Shown piece after piece: positions 1 to 7,439 of a stretch of DNA of 20,477 nucleotides (position 1 is its first letter; every line of letters begins with the position of its first letter). Source of the stretch: Pyrodictium sp. GTDB taxonomy: Archaea > Thermoproteota > Thermoprotei_A > Sulfolobales > Pyrodictiaceae. The notes beneath the pieces were generated by a model. The model saw only the letters and a program-made list of their open reading frames with translations. It did no database searches and was not told the DNA's origin. The translations under genes were made by a program, and so were the position numbers. Location of the stretch: positions 1 through 20,477 of the forward strand of contig DQUB01000047.1 of assembly GCA_015662475.1 (NCBI GenBank). Reading direction: 5' to 3'.

Positions 1-66
1 CGCCCTGGTATCCTCACGCGGCCTGAAAGGCGGAGGTCCCGGGTTCAAATCCCGGCGGCGGCTCCA
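1..66 (+). tRNA. tRNA-Thr(GGU), 5' truncated by the window edge, with a 17-nt intron
   Basis: The T arm is clear: stem CCGGG/CCCGG at 39-43 and 51-55 around the loop TTCAAAT. It is followed by the acceptor 3' strand CGGCGGC (56-62), discriminator T63 and encoded CCA (64-66). The anticodon stem 3' strand GGCGG (29-33) pairs with (C)CGCC, of which 1-4 are in the window. The anticodon loop would then be 24 nt, so an intron is inferred at 11-27. Removing it leaves the normal 7-nt loop CTGGTAA with anticodon GGT. The cuts TA|T and AA|A lie in 3-nt bulges flanking an imperfect CTGG/CCTG helix, as in a relaxed archaeal bulge-helix-bulge at position 37/38. The acceptor 5' strand and D arm lie outside the window, so the identity rests on the anticodon alone. 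Confidence 0.85.
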
Positions 67-225
67 CACCTCTAACATACACCCCTCCCTCAAAAACACT
101 ATATTGTTTTGAAAGTCTTTCATTTATAAATGCCTAGGTTTTTTGTAATTCGATGGAGGAATTGTTAAATAGTTTCGATACCTTAATCAACGATTCTACA
201 TGCTGATTTGATTTCCTTTTTCTAC

Positions 226-236
226 GTTTTTAAGTT
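226..236 (+). promoter_or_regulatory. Possible TATA box for the octaheme cytochrome gene
   Basis: The T-rich element GTTTTTAAGTT lies about 90 nt before the start codon and would give a leader of about 60 nt. The whole 67-320 gap is AT-rich, and a second TATA-like palindrome, CATTTATAAATG, sits at 121-132. Which element is used cannot be decided by eye. A strong ribosome binding site, AAGGTGG at 307-313, sits 7 nt before the ATG. I see no gene in the gap. Confidence 0.3.
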
Positions 237-320
237 TTTCCCTCTTCCTTACGGTAGAACACCTATCAATATTAGTATTCACGTACTTCATAACAACTTA
301 GGGATTAAGGTGGACTAGCC

Positions 321-2804
321 ATGAGATTGAAAAAACCTTTGAGTATGTTCTTCATATTGCTTCTTGCATTGTCTACAGCAGTGTTTCCGGTAACTGCAGT
401 AGCACAAAAGCTACCGACTATGACATCACCGGCTAAAATTTATGGGGATGAGGCTAGACAACTATTAGCCCAAGTATACTTGCAATGTAGTCCAGAGACG
501 AGAGCGTGTATTGGCTGCCATCTTTCAGTAACGCCAGATATTGTCTATGACTGGCTACGTAGCAAGCATGCATGGCATAGACCAGTTGACGTCTACAATC
601 TATATGCTACTATCGGCTACAAAGATGTGAAGTTGGCAAGCAAGTTTGAGGATTACCAGTATGTTGTTGGATGTTATGAGTGTCATGGTATGTTTAAAGA
701 TCAGGACAGGCCAGACATTATTAAAGACCACTTTGGATATAGAATAGTCACTATTGTAACTCTCAAAGATTGTAGCCAATGCCACTATAAAGAGGCTATG
801 GAGATTAGCTGGACGTGGCATGGATTTGGCGCTCTTAACAGCTGGTTGAAGGTGTGGTATAAGAAGATTGTGGTGTATGCTAAAGAGAATAAGAAATTTG
901 ACATGTTGCCACCAGTCTATGAAAAGACTGGCAAGGATCTGATAACTTGGGAGTGGATAAAAGAGTATTTGAGAAAGATAGCTCAGGGCAAATACGATGA
1001 TCCAGAAGTAAAAATGTTTGGTCTACCAATGATGAACCTCTTCAAAGAGATAGTATCACCGTTATACCCGGCAAGTGGTGTGCTGGCACACGAGGTGAAG
1101 GCAGGCGGATTTGTAGCAGAGTTCTGTGGTACAGCTTTCAACGCTGTAATGAAGCATCCACTGTTTAGCAACGCCTATGTATATTTTGCATGTATGCAGT
1201 GTCACGGCTCACTAGTAATACCATACAAGGTTGAGAGGGACAAAGTGTACCTTTGGGGTTGGCCAAACAATGGTGCTGGTAGAGTTGATCCAGATGGTAG
1301 TCTAGGTACATGTACAGCTTGTCACCCAAGACATCAATTCAGCATAGAGTATGCTAGAAAGCCTGAAACCTGCGGACAATGTCACTTAGGAGTTGACCAT
1401 CCACACATAGAGGTGTATGAGGAGAGCAAGCACGGCAACATCTATGCGATGACTGGTGAGAGCTGGAACTGGGAAGCTCTACCTTGGAGAGTGGGTATAG
1501 ACTTTATAGCACCAACATGTGCAACATGTCACATGTCAACACTAGCAACACCAGATGGCAAGATAGTAGTACAGGGTACCCATGATCTGCGTAGGAGGAT
1601 TGTCTGGGATAGCATGCACTTCTTCGCATTCCCCAAGCCAAAGTGGCCAGACCATACACAAAATGCAGTGTTCAAGGGAGCTAGTCAGCTAACTGGTGCT
1701 GGACTACTAGAAAATCGGGTAGCCTTTGAAGGCTACAAGATAGTAAGTGGTGCGAAGAGAGGTCTAGAACTTCCAAACCTACCAGTAATAGAGTACTATG
1801 GTGAGTTGAAAGAGCATCGTGAGGAGATGAAGGCTGTATGTAAGCTATGCCATAGTCCACAATGGGTTGACAACTACTTCATAATCTATGATGCGAACCA
1901 AATCGACTACAACATAACAGCCAACTTTGCTTTCCAGCTGTTAAAGTATGCATGGAAGCTTGGCATACACGATCCAAAGAACAAGATTGACGAGTTTATG
2001 GAGATCATGTGGTACTACATATGGCATCACGATGGTAGAAGATGGCGTGCTGGTGTAGCGATGATGGGTCCAGACTATACACACTGGTTGGGCATTGTAG
2101 ATACTGTTATGGACAAGCTGGGTAGGATGATATCATACTATGAACTTATGGTGAAGATATTGAAGATTGAGGAGAAGGTAGCAAAATTAGCAGCTGGAGG
2201 TGTCTCTGCAGCAGAGCTAGCTAAACTGCAGCGGAAACTCAACGCTCTAGAGACTAGGCTAGCGGCAATGGAGGCTACAGTACCAGCTCTAAAGAGTAGT
2301 CTCGAAAATCTTGAGTCAAAATATGATGAGTTAGCAGCTAAGCTACGTGATGTAGAGTATACAGCCAATACTGCCGTGCAAAAGGCGGATGTAGCTAGGT
2401 CTAAAGCAGGCATGGTTGAGGCAAGTGTGGAAAGACTAGGTAAGCAAGTGGCACAGTTAAAGTCAGAGTTAAACAACGTTGTTGAGAAGTTGAGCCAGCT
2501 ATCAGTTGCTACACAGAAACTTGACAAAGACTTTAAGGAGTTCAAGAGTCGGGTTAGAAGCGAATTGTCAAGCTTAAAGGAGGATATCCTAAAAGTGTCT
2601 GAAACAGCTGTGGAAGCTAAAGAGACAGCTGAATTTGCCGAGTCTCGAATTGCTGAGTTAGCTAAAGCTACTGCTGAAATATCAAAGGCTACTAAGGAAG
2701 TGCTTGGTATGCAGGGTACAGCAACTCTACTACTTGGTATAGGTGCGTTGCTAACAGTTGTTGCGGTAATATCGCTAATAGCATTGTTGCTTAGGAGAAG
2801 CTAA
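321..2804 (+). CDS. Membrane-anchored octaheme c-type cytochrome, HAO/ONR-like, with coiled-coil stalk
   Basis: This 827-residue protein has a signal peptide (about 1-28, ending AVA) and eight CxxCH heme motifs starting at C63, C118, C151, C291, C331, C351, C400 and C507. Heme spacing and the blocks GRVDPDGSLG, TACHPRH, ESKHGNIYA and MMGPDYTHW are those of the octaheme HAO / hydroxylamine-nitrite reductase family, which includes the Ignicoccus hospitalis octaheme cytochrome. There is no CxxCK motif, so it is not NrfA. After the catalytic part (to about 610) come about 180 residues of heptad-like coiled coil (about 612-795) and one membrane helix (about 800-823) ending LLRRS. The protein should stand outside the cell on a stalk. 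Family members reduce nitrite or hydroxylamine or oxidise hydroxylamine; the direction here is inferred to be reductive from the NrfC/NrfD neighbours. Whether the P460 cross-linking tyrosine is present could not be judged. The ATG start has a good ribosome binding site. Confidence 0.9.
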   Translation: MRLKKPLSMFFILLLALSTAVFPVTAVAQKLPTMTSPAKIYGDEARQLLAQVYLQCSPETRACIGCHLSVTPDIVYDWLRSKHAWHRPVDVYNLYATIGYKDVKLASKFEDYQYVVGCYECHGMFKDQDRPDIIKDHFGYRIVTIVTLKDCSQCHYKEAMEISWTWHGFGALNSWLKVWYKKIVVYAKENKKFDMLPPVYEKTGKDLITWEWIKEYLRKIAQGKYDDPEVKMFGLPMMNLFKEIVSPLYPASGVLAHEVKAGGFVAEFCGTAFNAVMKHPLFSNAYVYFACMQCHGSLVIPYKVERDKVYLWGWPNNGAGRVDPDGSLGTCTACHPRHQFSIEYARKPETCGQCHLGVDHPHIEVYEESKHGNIYAMTGESWNWEALPWRVGIDFIAPTCATCHMSTLATPDGKIVVQGTHDLRRRIVWDSMHFFAFPKPKWPDHTQNAVFKGASQLTGAGLLENRVAFEGYKIVSGAKRGLELPNLPVIEYYGELKEHREEMKAVCKLCHSPQWVDNYFIIYDANQIDYNITANFAFQLLKYAWKLGIHDPKNKIDEFMEIMWYYIWHHDGRRWRAGVAMMGPDYTHWLGIVDTVMDKLGRMISYYELMVKILKIEEKVAKLAAGGVSAAELAKLQRKLNALETRLAAMEATVPALKSSLENLESKYDELAAKLRDVEYTANTAVQKADVARSKAGMVEASVERLGKQVAQLKSELNNVVEKLSQLSVATQKLDKDFKEFKSRVRSELSSLKEDILKVSETAVEAKETAEFAESRIAELAKATAEISKATKEVLGMQGTATLLLGIGALLTVVAVISLIALLLRRS

Positions 2805-2845
2805 ATGGAGTATAAAACTCTTAAGGTGTTACATATGCATACAAG

Positions 2846-2876
2846 TTTTTTGACTATAACCCCAAAACTATTTTTT
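2846..2876 (+). terminator. T-rich termination region after the octaheme gene
   Basis: There are two runs of six T (2846-2851 and 2871-2876). The second falls in a small hairpin, CCAAAA/TTTTGG. T-rich tracts are the usual archaeal termination signal. They lie about 40-70 nt after the stop codon and suggest that the octaheme gene can be transcribed separately from the genes that follow. Confidence 0.45.
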
Positions 2877-2957
2877 GGATTTATTCAACATTTTTGCACA
2901 GATTGTCTGTCCAACTTATCTTTCAAATCCTAAGTGGTTATGGAGAGGTGTGAGTGT

Positions 2958-3620
2958 ATGCGTATGATTATGCTGGTAATGTTGGCTATTTTGGGGCTAA
3001 TATCGGCTAGTGCAGCTGCAGTAGCGGTTGCTGAAGAGGAAGAACTCTATCCATGTGAAAAGTGTCATTTAAAGCTAAAGTTGACTGGTATGAAGAAAGC
3101 AAGTGTATATCATGCAGTGAACTTGACTATTGGTGCGCACAAGGGTCTTGTTTGTGCAGACTGTCATGTACCTCCAACAATGAGTGAACTAGTTGGTGGT
3201 GTCAACATCGTATCTTTCTACAAAGGCGACTATAAAGAGTTGAATGTTGTTTGTGCAGGATGCCATGAAAAGACTTATCGTGATTACGTCAACCTGGTGC
3301 ATGGCAATAAGACAATTGTTTGTGAAGGAGAGGTTAAGGTGTTGGTGAAAGGGTATAAGAATGTGAGTTATTGGTTGCATCTTTGCCAGGACTATACCAG
3401 TCTATCAGTAGTACCGGCAAAAGGTTGTGTTGAATGTCACACTCCACACAACCCACACTATAAACCTCTTGCTCCACTACCGCCTCCTTCTAGAAGACCT
3501 CCACCTCCTGATCAATCGGTGATAGCATATACAACCTTAGGTGTTATTATTTCATCGCTTATGCTCATAGTAGTGCCATTTGTTGTAGAGTTGGAGAAGG
3601 GTGGGAGGCGTGGTAGATGA
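2958..3620 (+). CDS. Tetraheme c-type cytochrome with C-terminal membrane anchor (NrfB-position electron carrier)
   Basis: The 220-residue protein has a signal peptide (about 1-27), four CxxCH motifs (C33, C66, C99, C157), a proline-rich linker (about 170-186) and a C-terminal membrane helix (about 190-212) followed by a basic tail. The cytochrome part therefore faces outside. I chose ATG 2958 because GAGGTG at 2945-2950 lies 7 nt before it and the signal peptide then begins at once; an in-frame GTG lies at 2934. It overlaps the following iron-sulfur gene by 20 nt, so the two are probably co-translated. By position and size it should carry electrons from the iron-sulfur/NrfD pair to the octaheme protein, like NrfB in bacteria or the multiheme subunits of the Qrc and Act complexes. 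Two further cysteines (C122 and C143), not in heme motifs, lie between hemes 3 and 4. No specific family was recognised. Confidence 0.85.
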   Translation: MRMIMLVMLAILGLISASAAAVAVAEEEELYPCEKCHLKLKLTGMKKASVYHAVNLTIGAHKGLVCADCHVPPTMSELVGGVNIVSFYKGDYKELNVVCAGCHEKTYRDYVNLVHGNKTIVCEGEVKVLVKGYKNVSYWLHLCQDYTSLSVVPAKGCVECHTPHNPHYKPLAPLPPPSRRPPPPDQSVIAYTTLGVIISSLMLIVVPFVVELEKGGRRGR

Positions 3621-4620
3621 AACTCGAAGGAATTTGATTAAGGCAGGTGTAGTAGCAGTAGTGGGTTCTGCAATAGGCTTTATAGCGGTTAAACGAGAGA
3701 AGCTGATGGAGTTACTAAAACCTGTTGATAAAGTGGAGCTATTGAGCGCCATAGATAGAGAATATAGCGTCTATGCTGAGCGTGCTAAGAAGAAAGAAGC
3801 TGAGTTAAAGAGATGGTGTATGGAAGAGGCAGCGAAATTGTGTAGAGAGCGAGGTGAAGAAAGTGTTGAGTGTGTTGAGGCTAAACGTAGGTGTGATGCT
3901 ATACAGGTTAAAGCTACAGGTCCAAGGAAGGGTGTAAGATTTGCTATGGCTATAGATCTTAACAAGTGTATTGGTTGTCGTCGTTGTGCTTATGCATGTG
4001 TAATGGAGAATAACCAAGGACGTAATCTCAATATTGAGTGGATTAAGGTGTTGGGTGTAGAGAGGAAGGAATTCCCAGAGATACTGGGATCTCAATTGGA
4101 TTACGAGATGGCACCTCTGCCAGACACAGTATACATTCCAATATCGTGTATGCATTGTGAGAATCCGCCATGTGTAATGGTTTGTCCTGTAAGAGCAACT
4201 TGGAAGGAGTCTGATGGCATAGTAGTTGTAGATTATGATAGGTGTATAGGGTGTAGGTATTGTATAGCAGCATGTCCCTATGGAGCTAGGTATTTCAATT
4301 GGGCTAAACCCGTAGTACCAGTACTAGAGTTGAACCCCAACATGCATATTCTCGGAAATGTACCACGCGTACCACATGTGGTTGAGAAGTGTACATTCTG
4401 CATACAACGTACTAGAGATGGTGGTGTTCCAGCATGTGTTGAGGTTTGCCCAGTTGGAGCTAGAGTCTTTGGAGATTTGAACGATCCGAATAGCCCTATT
4501 AGGAGAGTTATTGAAAGGTATGGTGTTTATACGTTGAAGAGTGAAGCAGGTACTAATCCAAGACTTTTCTACTTCTTTGGTCCTTCAAAGCCTGTGCATA
4601 AGCAAGAAGGTAGGAGGTGA
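3601..4620 (+). CDS. Tat-exported four-cluster ferredoxin-type protein (NrfC/PsrB/DmsB-like)
   Basis: The 339-residue electron-transfer subunit has four cysteine groups for 4Fe-4S clusters: C123/126/129/133, C183/186/191/195, C215/218/221/225 and C264/267/279/283. This is the order seen in NrfC, PsrB, DmsB, HybA and QrcC. The N-terminus TRRNLIKAG followed by a hydrophobic stretch (about 15-30) matches a twin-arginine signal, so it is probably folded inside and exported or left anchored. Residues about 55-105 form a charged helical insert with four extra cysteines (C73, C81, C91, C98), which I do not recognise from the usual family. GTG 3601 was chosen because GGAG lies just upstream and the Tat signal needs this reading frame. 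A strong ribosome binding site for the next gene lies inside its end. It should pass electrons between the quinol protein NrfD and the tetraheme cytochrome. Confidence 0.9.
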   Translation: MGGVVDETRRNLIKAGVVAVVGSAIGFIAVKREKLMELLKPVDKVELLSAIDREYSVYAERAKKKEAELKRWCMEEAAKLCRERGEESVECVEAKRRCDAIQVKATGPRKGVRFAMAIDLNKCIGCRRCAYACVMENNQGRNLNIEWIKVLGVERKEFPEILGSQLDYEMAPLPDTVYIPISCMHCENPPCVMVCPVRATWKESDGIVVVDYDRCIGCRYCIAACPYGARYFNWAKPVVPVLELNPNMHILGNVPRVPHVVEKCTFCIQRTRDGGVPACVEVCPVGARVFGDLNDPNSPIRRVIERYGVYTLKSEAGTNPRLFYFFGPSKPVHKQEGRR

Positions 4621-4623
4621 TGG

Positions 4624-5880
4624 GTGGTGGAAGGTCGAGGCAAAGTAACATTAGTTGATTTGATTAGATATGTGATTGCTGAAGGAATTGTACGTGGAGG
4701 GCCATCGTACAAATGTCTATTAACTGGATTGGCTTTGATGGCCATACACGGCCTCTACCTCTGGATATTTGTGCAGCATGCACCAATATTCCTTGGAAGT
4801 GATGCAGGCGGCATGATAGTGACAGGGATGAACAATAGCGTGCCTTGGGGGCTATACATAGCATTCTTCATCTTCTGGGTTGGTGTGGCTGCTGCTGCTA
4901 TAATGTTTGGACTTGCGGGCTACGTGTTCCACCACAAGGGCTTCAGGGAGATTGCTGTGATAGCAGAAGTACAAGCTATTGCGGCCATACTAATAGCCAT
5001 GATGCTATTGTTCGTTGATGTTGGTAGACCGATAAGAACATTGATATTAATGCCTCAACTACCAAACTTCCCACAATCAATACTGGATTGGGACTTCATA
5101 GTGCTTTCAACATACTTGATTCTGAATATACTAGCCTACATCTACGTGTTGAAAAAGATGCTTGCAGGTCAAGAACCTTCCATTAAGTTTGAACACGCGT
5201 TCATGGTCATAGCAGCACCTTTTGCTATAGGCATTCACACAGTAACAGCATTCATATCGCAAGCGTTAGTTGCAAGACCATATTGGCATAGTCCTCTACT
5301 AGCACCACGCTACGTTGCAACAGCATTTGCAAGTGGACCTGCTCTATTACTATTGATACTCTTGATAGCAGAATCTAGAATGGGGTTAAAGGTCGACTTC
5401 GACGTCTATAGGAAAACAGTGTATGTCATAGTAGGTAGTCTGGTCATAGGACTCTATTTCACGCTAAGCGAGGTGCAAGAAATATTCTGGTATACAACAG
5501 AGCCTTTAAAACGTGCACAAGCAAGCGTATTGTTCTTTGGCAAACACATATGGTGGTTAGGCTTTCTAGGCTGGTTATGGGTGATCCTAGGAGTAGCGGC
5601 AGTACTACTATCTTTCATACCCAGCATACGCAATACGCGCAAAGGTATAGCAATATTGTCGACTATTGTGATAGTTGCCGTTATATGTGAGAAGACTCTT
5701 ACAATAGTTGTTCCAGCATTTACGCCAGATTCGCTTGGCCAAGTTGTTGGCTATGTTCCAACACCAATAGAAGTAGCGATAACAGTGGGGGTTCACGCAA
5801 TAGGATTTATAGTATACGCAATACTGGCACGAGCTGCATTGAAACTCCTGATTCAACGTCAAAGTGTTGGTCACACATAA
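4624..5880 (+). CDS. NrfD/PsrC-family quinol-interacting integral membrane protein
   Basis: The 418-residue, very hydrophobic protein has about ten predicted membrane helices. The first cytoplasmic and loop segments contain NNSVPWGLYIAFF, a typical NrfD/PsrC/HybB stretch, and the conserved DVGRP follows the third helix. NrfD-type proteins bind menaquinone or another quinone and exchange electrons with the neighbouring NrfC-type iron-sulfur protein, without heme. The start GTG 4624 (or GTG 4627) follows the stop of the iron-sulfur gene by 3 nt, with a perfect GGAGGTGA site at 4612-4619, so the two are co-translated. With the iron-sulfur and tetraheme proteins it forms a minimal complex of the NrfBCD/Qrc/alternative complex III type, but without a molybdopterin-like subunit. 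Confidence 0.93.
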   Translation: MVEGRGKVTLVDLIRYVIAEGIVRGGPSYKCLLTGLALMAIHGLYLWIFVQHAPIFLGSDAGGMIVTGMNNSVPWGLYIAFFIFWVGVAAAAIMFGLAGYVFHHKGFREIAVIAEVQAIAAILIAMMLLFVDVGRPIRTLILMPQLPNFPQSILDWDFIVLSTYLILNILAYIYVLKKMLAGQEPSIKFEHAFMVIAAPFAIGIHTVTAFISQALVARPYWHSPLLAPRYVATAFASGPALLLLILLIAESRMGLKVDFDVYRKTVYVIVGSLVIGLYFTLSEVQEIFWYTTEPLKRAQASVLFFGKHIWWLGFLGWLWVILGVAAVLLSFIPSIRNTRKGIAILSTIVIVAVICEKTLTIVVPAFTPDSLGQVVGYVPTPIEVAITVGVHAIGFIVYAILARAALKLLIQRQSVGHT

Positions 5881-5935
5881 TACTTTTTTAGCATGCTTTG
5901 ACATAGGTTTGAAATAGGATGCATGGGTGAGAAAC

Positions 5936-6529
5936 ATGGCTATAAGTGGGAGATACATCACCAATGCAATGTTGATACCATCTATGCTAGTTGTACTACT
6001 GTTAGGAATGTTGTTCAGTATACTGAACGCTACAGCAATATCAGAGCAAGAAGCTGAGAAAATCTTTAACAAACATTGTAGCATATGCCATAATGGTGTA
6101 ACAGCGGTAGATTTTAACAAGTTGCTCGAGAAGCTTAGAGATTGGACATCGAAGTACTCCGATATAGATACAGCTGTAAAACAAGAATATGGAGCTGAGA
6201 ACTACGATGCGCTAATGAAAGAAATGAAGAGAATGACACCAACAATATCAGATGAAGAGTTTAAGAAGCTCTACGACTTCTTCAAAAACTATTTCGAGAA
6301 AATGAGACAAGCTAAACCACTTCAACCAACAGCCACTATTACACTAACAGTAGTGCAAACTGTTACAAAGACATCCCCTGTATACGCACATGCAACATTA
6401 ACAATAAAGGAGGGTGCGCCTGGTGAAACAGTAAAGCTTATTTCAACAGCATCTCTAGTTAGCGTGGCGATTATCGCTATAGCAATAATCTTGTTGGTTT
6501 ATAGGATAAAAACATTAAGGGTAAGATAA
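5936..6529 (+). CDS. Membrane-anchored monoheme cytochrome c
   Basis: The 197-residue protein has an N-terminal signal peptide or anchor (about 10-34), one heme motif, CSICH at 48-52, and a likely axial methionine, M100, in RMTPTISDEEF. A short cytochrome c fold ends about residue 120. A Thr/Val-rich linker (about 130-165) leads to a C-terminal membrane helix (about 169-190) with a basic cytoplasmic tail. I chose ATG 5936 because GGTGA at 5926-5930 lies 5 nt upstream; an in-frame GTG at 5927 is the alternative. It lies 55 nt after the NrfD gene and ends the cluster. Its placement resembles the monoheme ActE of alternative complex III operons. It could be a second electron exit, or a shuttle between the membrane complex and the octaheme protein. 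Confidence 0.85.
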   Translation: MAISGRYITNAMLIPSMLVVLLLGMLFSILNATAISEQEAEKIFNKHCSICHNGVTAVDFNKLLEKLRDWTSKYSDIDTAVKQEYGAENYDALMKEMKRMTPTISDEEFKKLYDFFKNYFEKMRQAKPLQPTATITLTVVQTVTKTSPVYAHATLTIKEGAPGETVKLISTASLVSVAIIAIAIILLVYRIKTLRVR

Positions 6530-6613
6530 GTAATGGTACTTGCATTATTTTGCTTCAAAAATATCTATTTTTATCCATAATCATGTTTATGACTGACAGT
6601 ATGGGGAAGCTGC

Positions 6614-7417
6614 TTGCGCAACAAACCGTTGGTCGTTTTCTGCCTTTTTAAAAATAATTGTGTATTGAGGGCCGTTGTCGAAAAATGTGGACAGTCTTAC
6701 AATTTTGAATATAGGAATGGCGAGTTGCAGCTAGATGGTATAGTTGTGCGTGTGTTAAGGATAAATGAGAATAATAGTGAGAGAGAAGCATGGCTAAGAG
6801 TTAGTGGTGATAAAGATAAGGTAAAAATGTTTGAGCAGATATTGAGACGTACTGATGGTGTTCGTTATCAACTAGTCTACGATGCCTATTATAGCAAGAT
6901 TTACCGTGTCGTATACTCCAAACAGTTGTGTAATGTCAGTAGATGTCCTTATCTAAACCCGCCGTTTGGCACAATGGCAAAAACGTTTGTAGTTATGCCT
7001 TGTGGTGTTATTGTCGAGTACATACTTTCAAAGTCATCGTTGACAAGAGAGCTTAAAAAGTATGGTTGCCAGATCTTATTAAGTCACTCAATAGATGAAA
7101 TAGACTATCTGCTTACACAACGTCAAGAATACGCATTGGTGCACGCATATTTAAGAGGTTACTATAGTTATCCTCGAAAAGTTAGCCTAAAAGAACTTGC
7201 ATCAGAGCTTGGAATGTCAGTTTCAACTTTAGCAGAACTTTTAAGAAGAGCTGAAGCAAAAGTTATAGAAGCTTTTATAAGGCATGAAATACCACATTAC
7301 CTTATAAAGCGAATATTAGAGCGTGAAATGGTTGTGCTATACGAGAAACAAGATAGGTCTATTAATAGGAAGGCAAGCGATGCCATAAATGTGTTTGCAT
7401 CGGAAGAATCAAATTAG
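6614..7417 (+). CDS. HTH_10 (Bat/bacterio-opsin activator type) transcriptional regulator, cysteine-rich
   Basis: The C-terminal part (about 166-224) has the layout of the HTH_10 domain: LTxRQEYALxHAYLRGYY, then a helix-turn-helix LKELASELGMSVSTLAELLRRAE. This is the archaeal Bat-like DNA-binding family. The N-terminal about 160 residues are not a recognised sensor domain. They contain seven cysteines (C10, C16, C25, C106, C111, C130, C152), including a CNVSRCP pair, so redox, metal or nitric oxide sensing is possible but unproven. The start is TTG 6614: the nearest ATG (6601) is in another frame and an in-frame stop lies at 6590. A GGGGAAG site precedes it. A TATA-like stretch at about 6557-6566 would give a short leader. 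It is the first gene after the cytochrome cluster on the same strand and is a good candidate for its local regulator. Confidence 0.75.
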   Translation: MRNKPLVVFCLFKNNCVLRAVVEKCGQSYNFEYRNGELQLDGIVVRVLRINENNSEREAWLRVSGDKDKVKMFEQILRRTDGVRYQLVYDAYYSKIYRVVYSKQLCNVSRCPYLNPPFGTMAKTFVVMPCGVIVEYILSKSSLTRELKKYGCQILLSHSIDEIDYLLTQRQEYALVHAYLRGYYSYPRKVSLKELASELGMSVSTLAELLRRAEAKVIEAFIRHEIPHYLIKRILEREMVVLYEKQDRSINRKASDAINVFASEESN

Positions 7418-7439
7418 AAATGTTGTTGTAAGTCTACTA

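Noticed and set aside
2138..2545. A 135-codon minus-strand open frame rich in Ser, Ala and Leu
   Set aside because: It is a mirror of the coiled-coil coding region, whose repetitive codons keep the opposite frame open.
321..2804. The octaheme cytochrome as a true NrfA pentaheme nitrite reductase
   Set aside because: There are eight CxxCH motifs, no CxxCK, and the motif order is that of the HAO/ONR family.
5608..6120. A 170-codon minus-strand open frame across the NrfD/cytochrome c junction
   Set aside because: It is antisense to two well-supported genes, has no domain and an unusual Tyr/Cys/Asn-rich composition.
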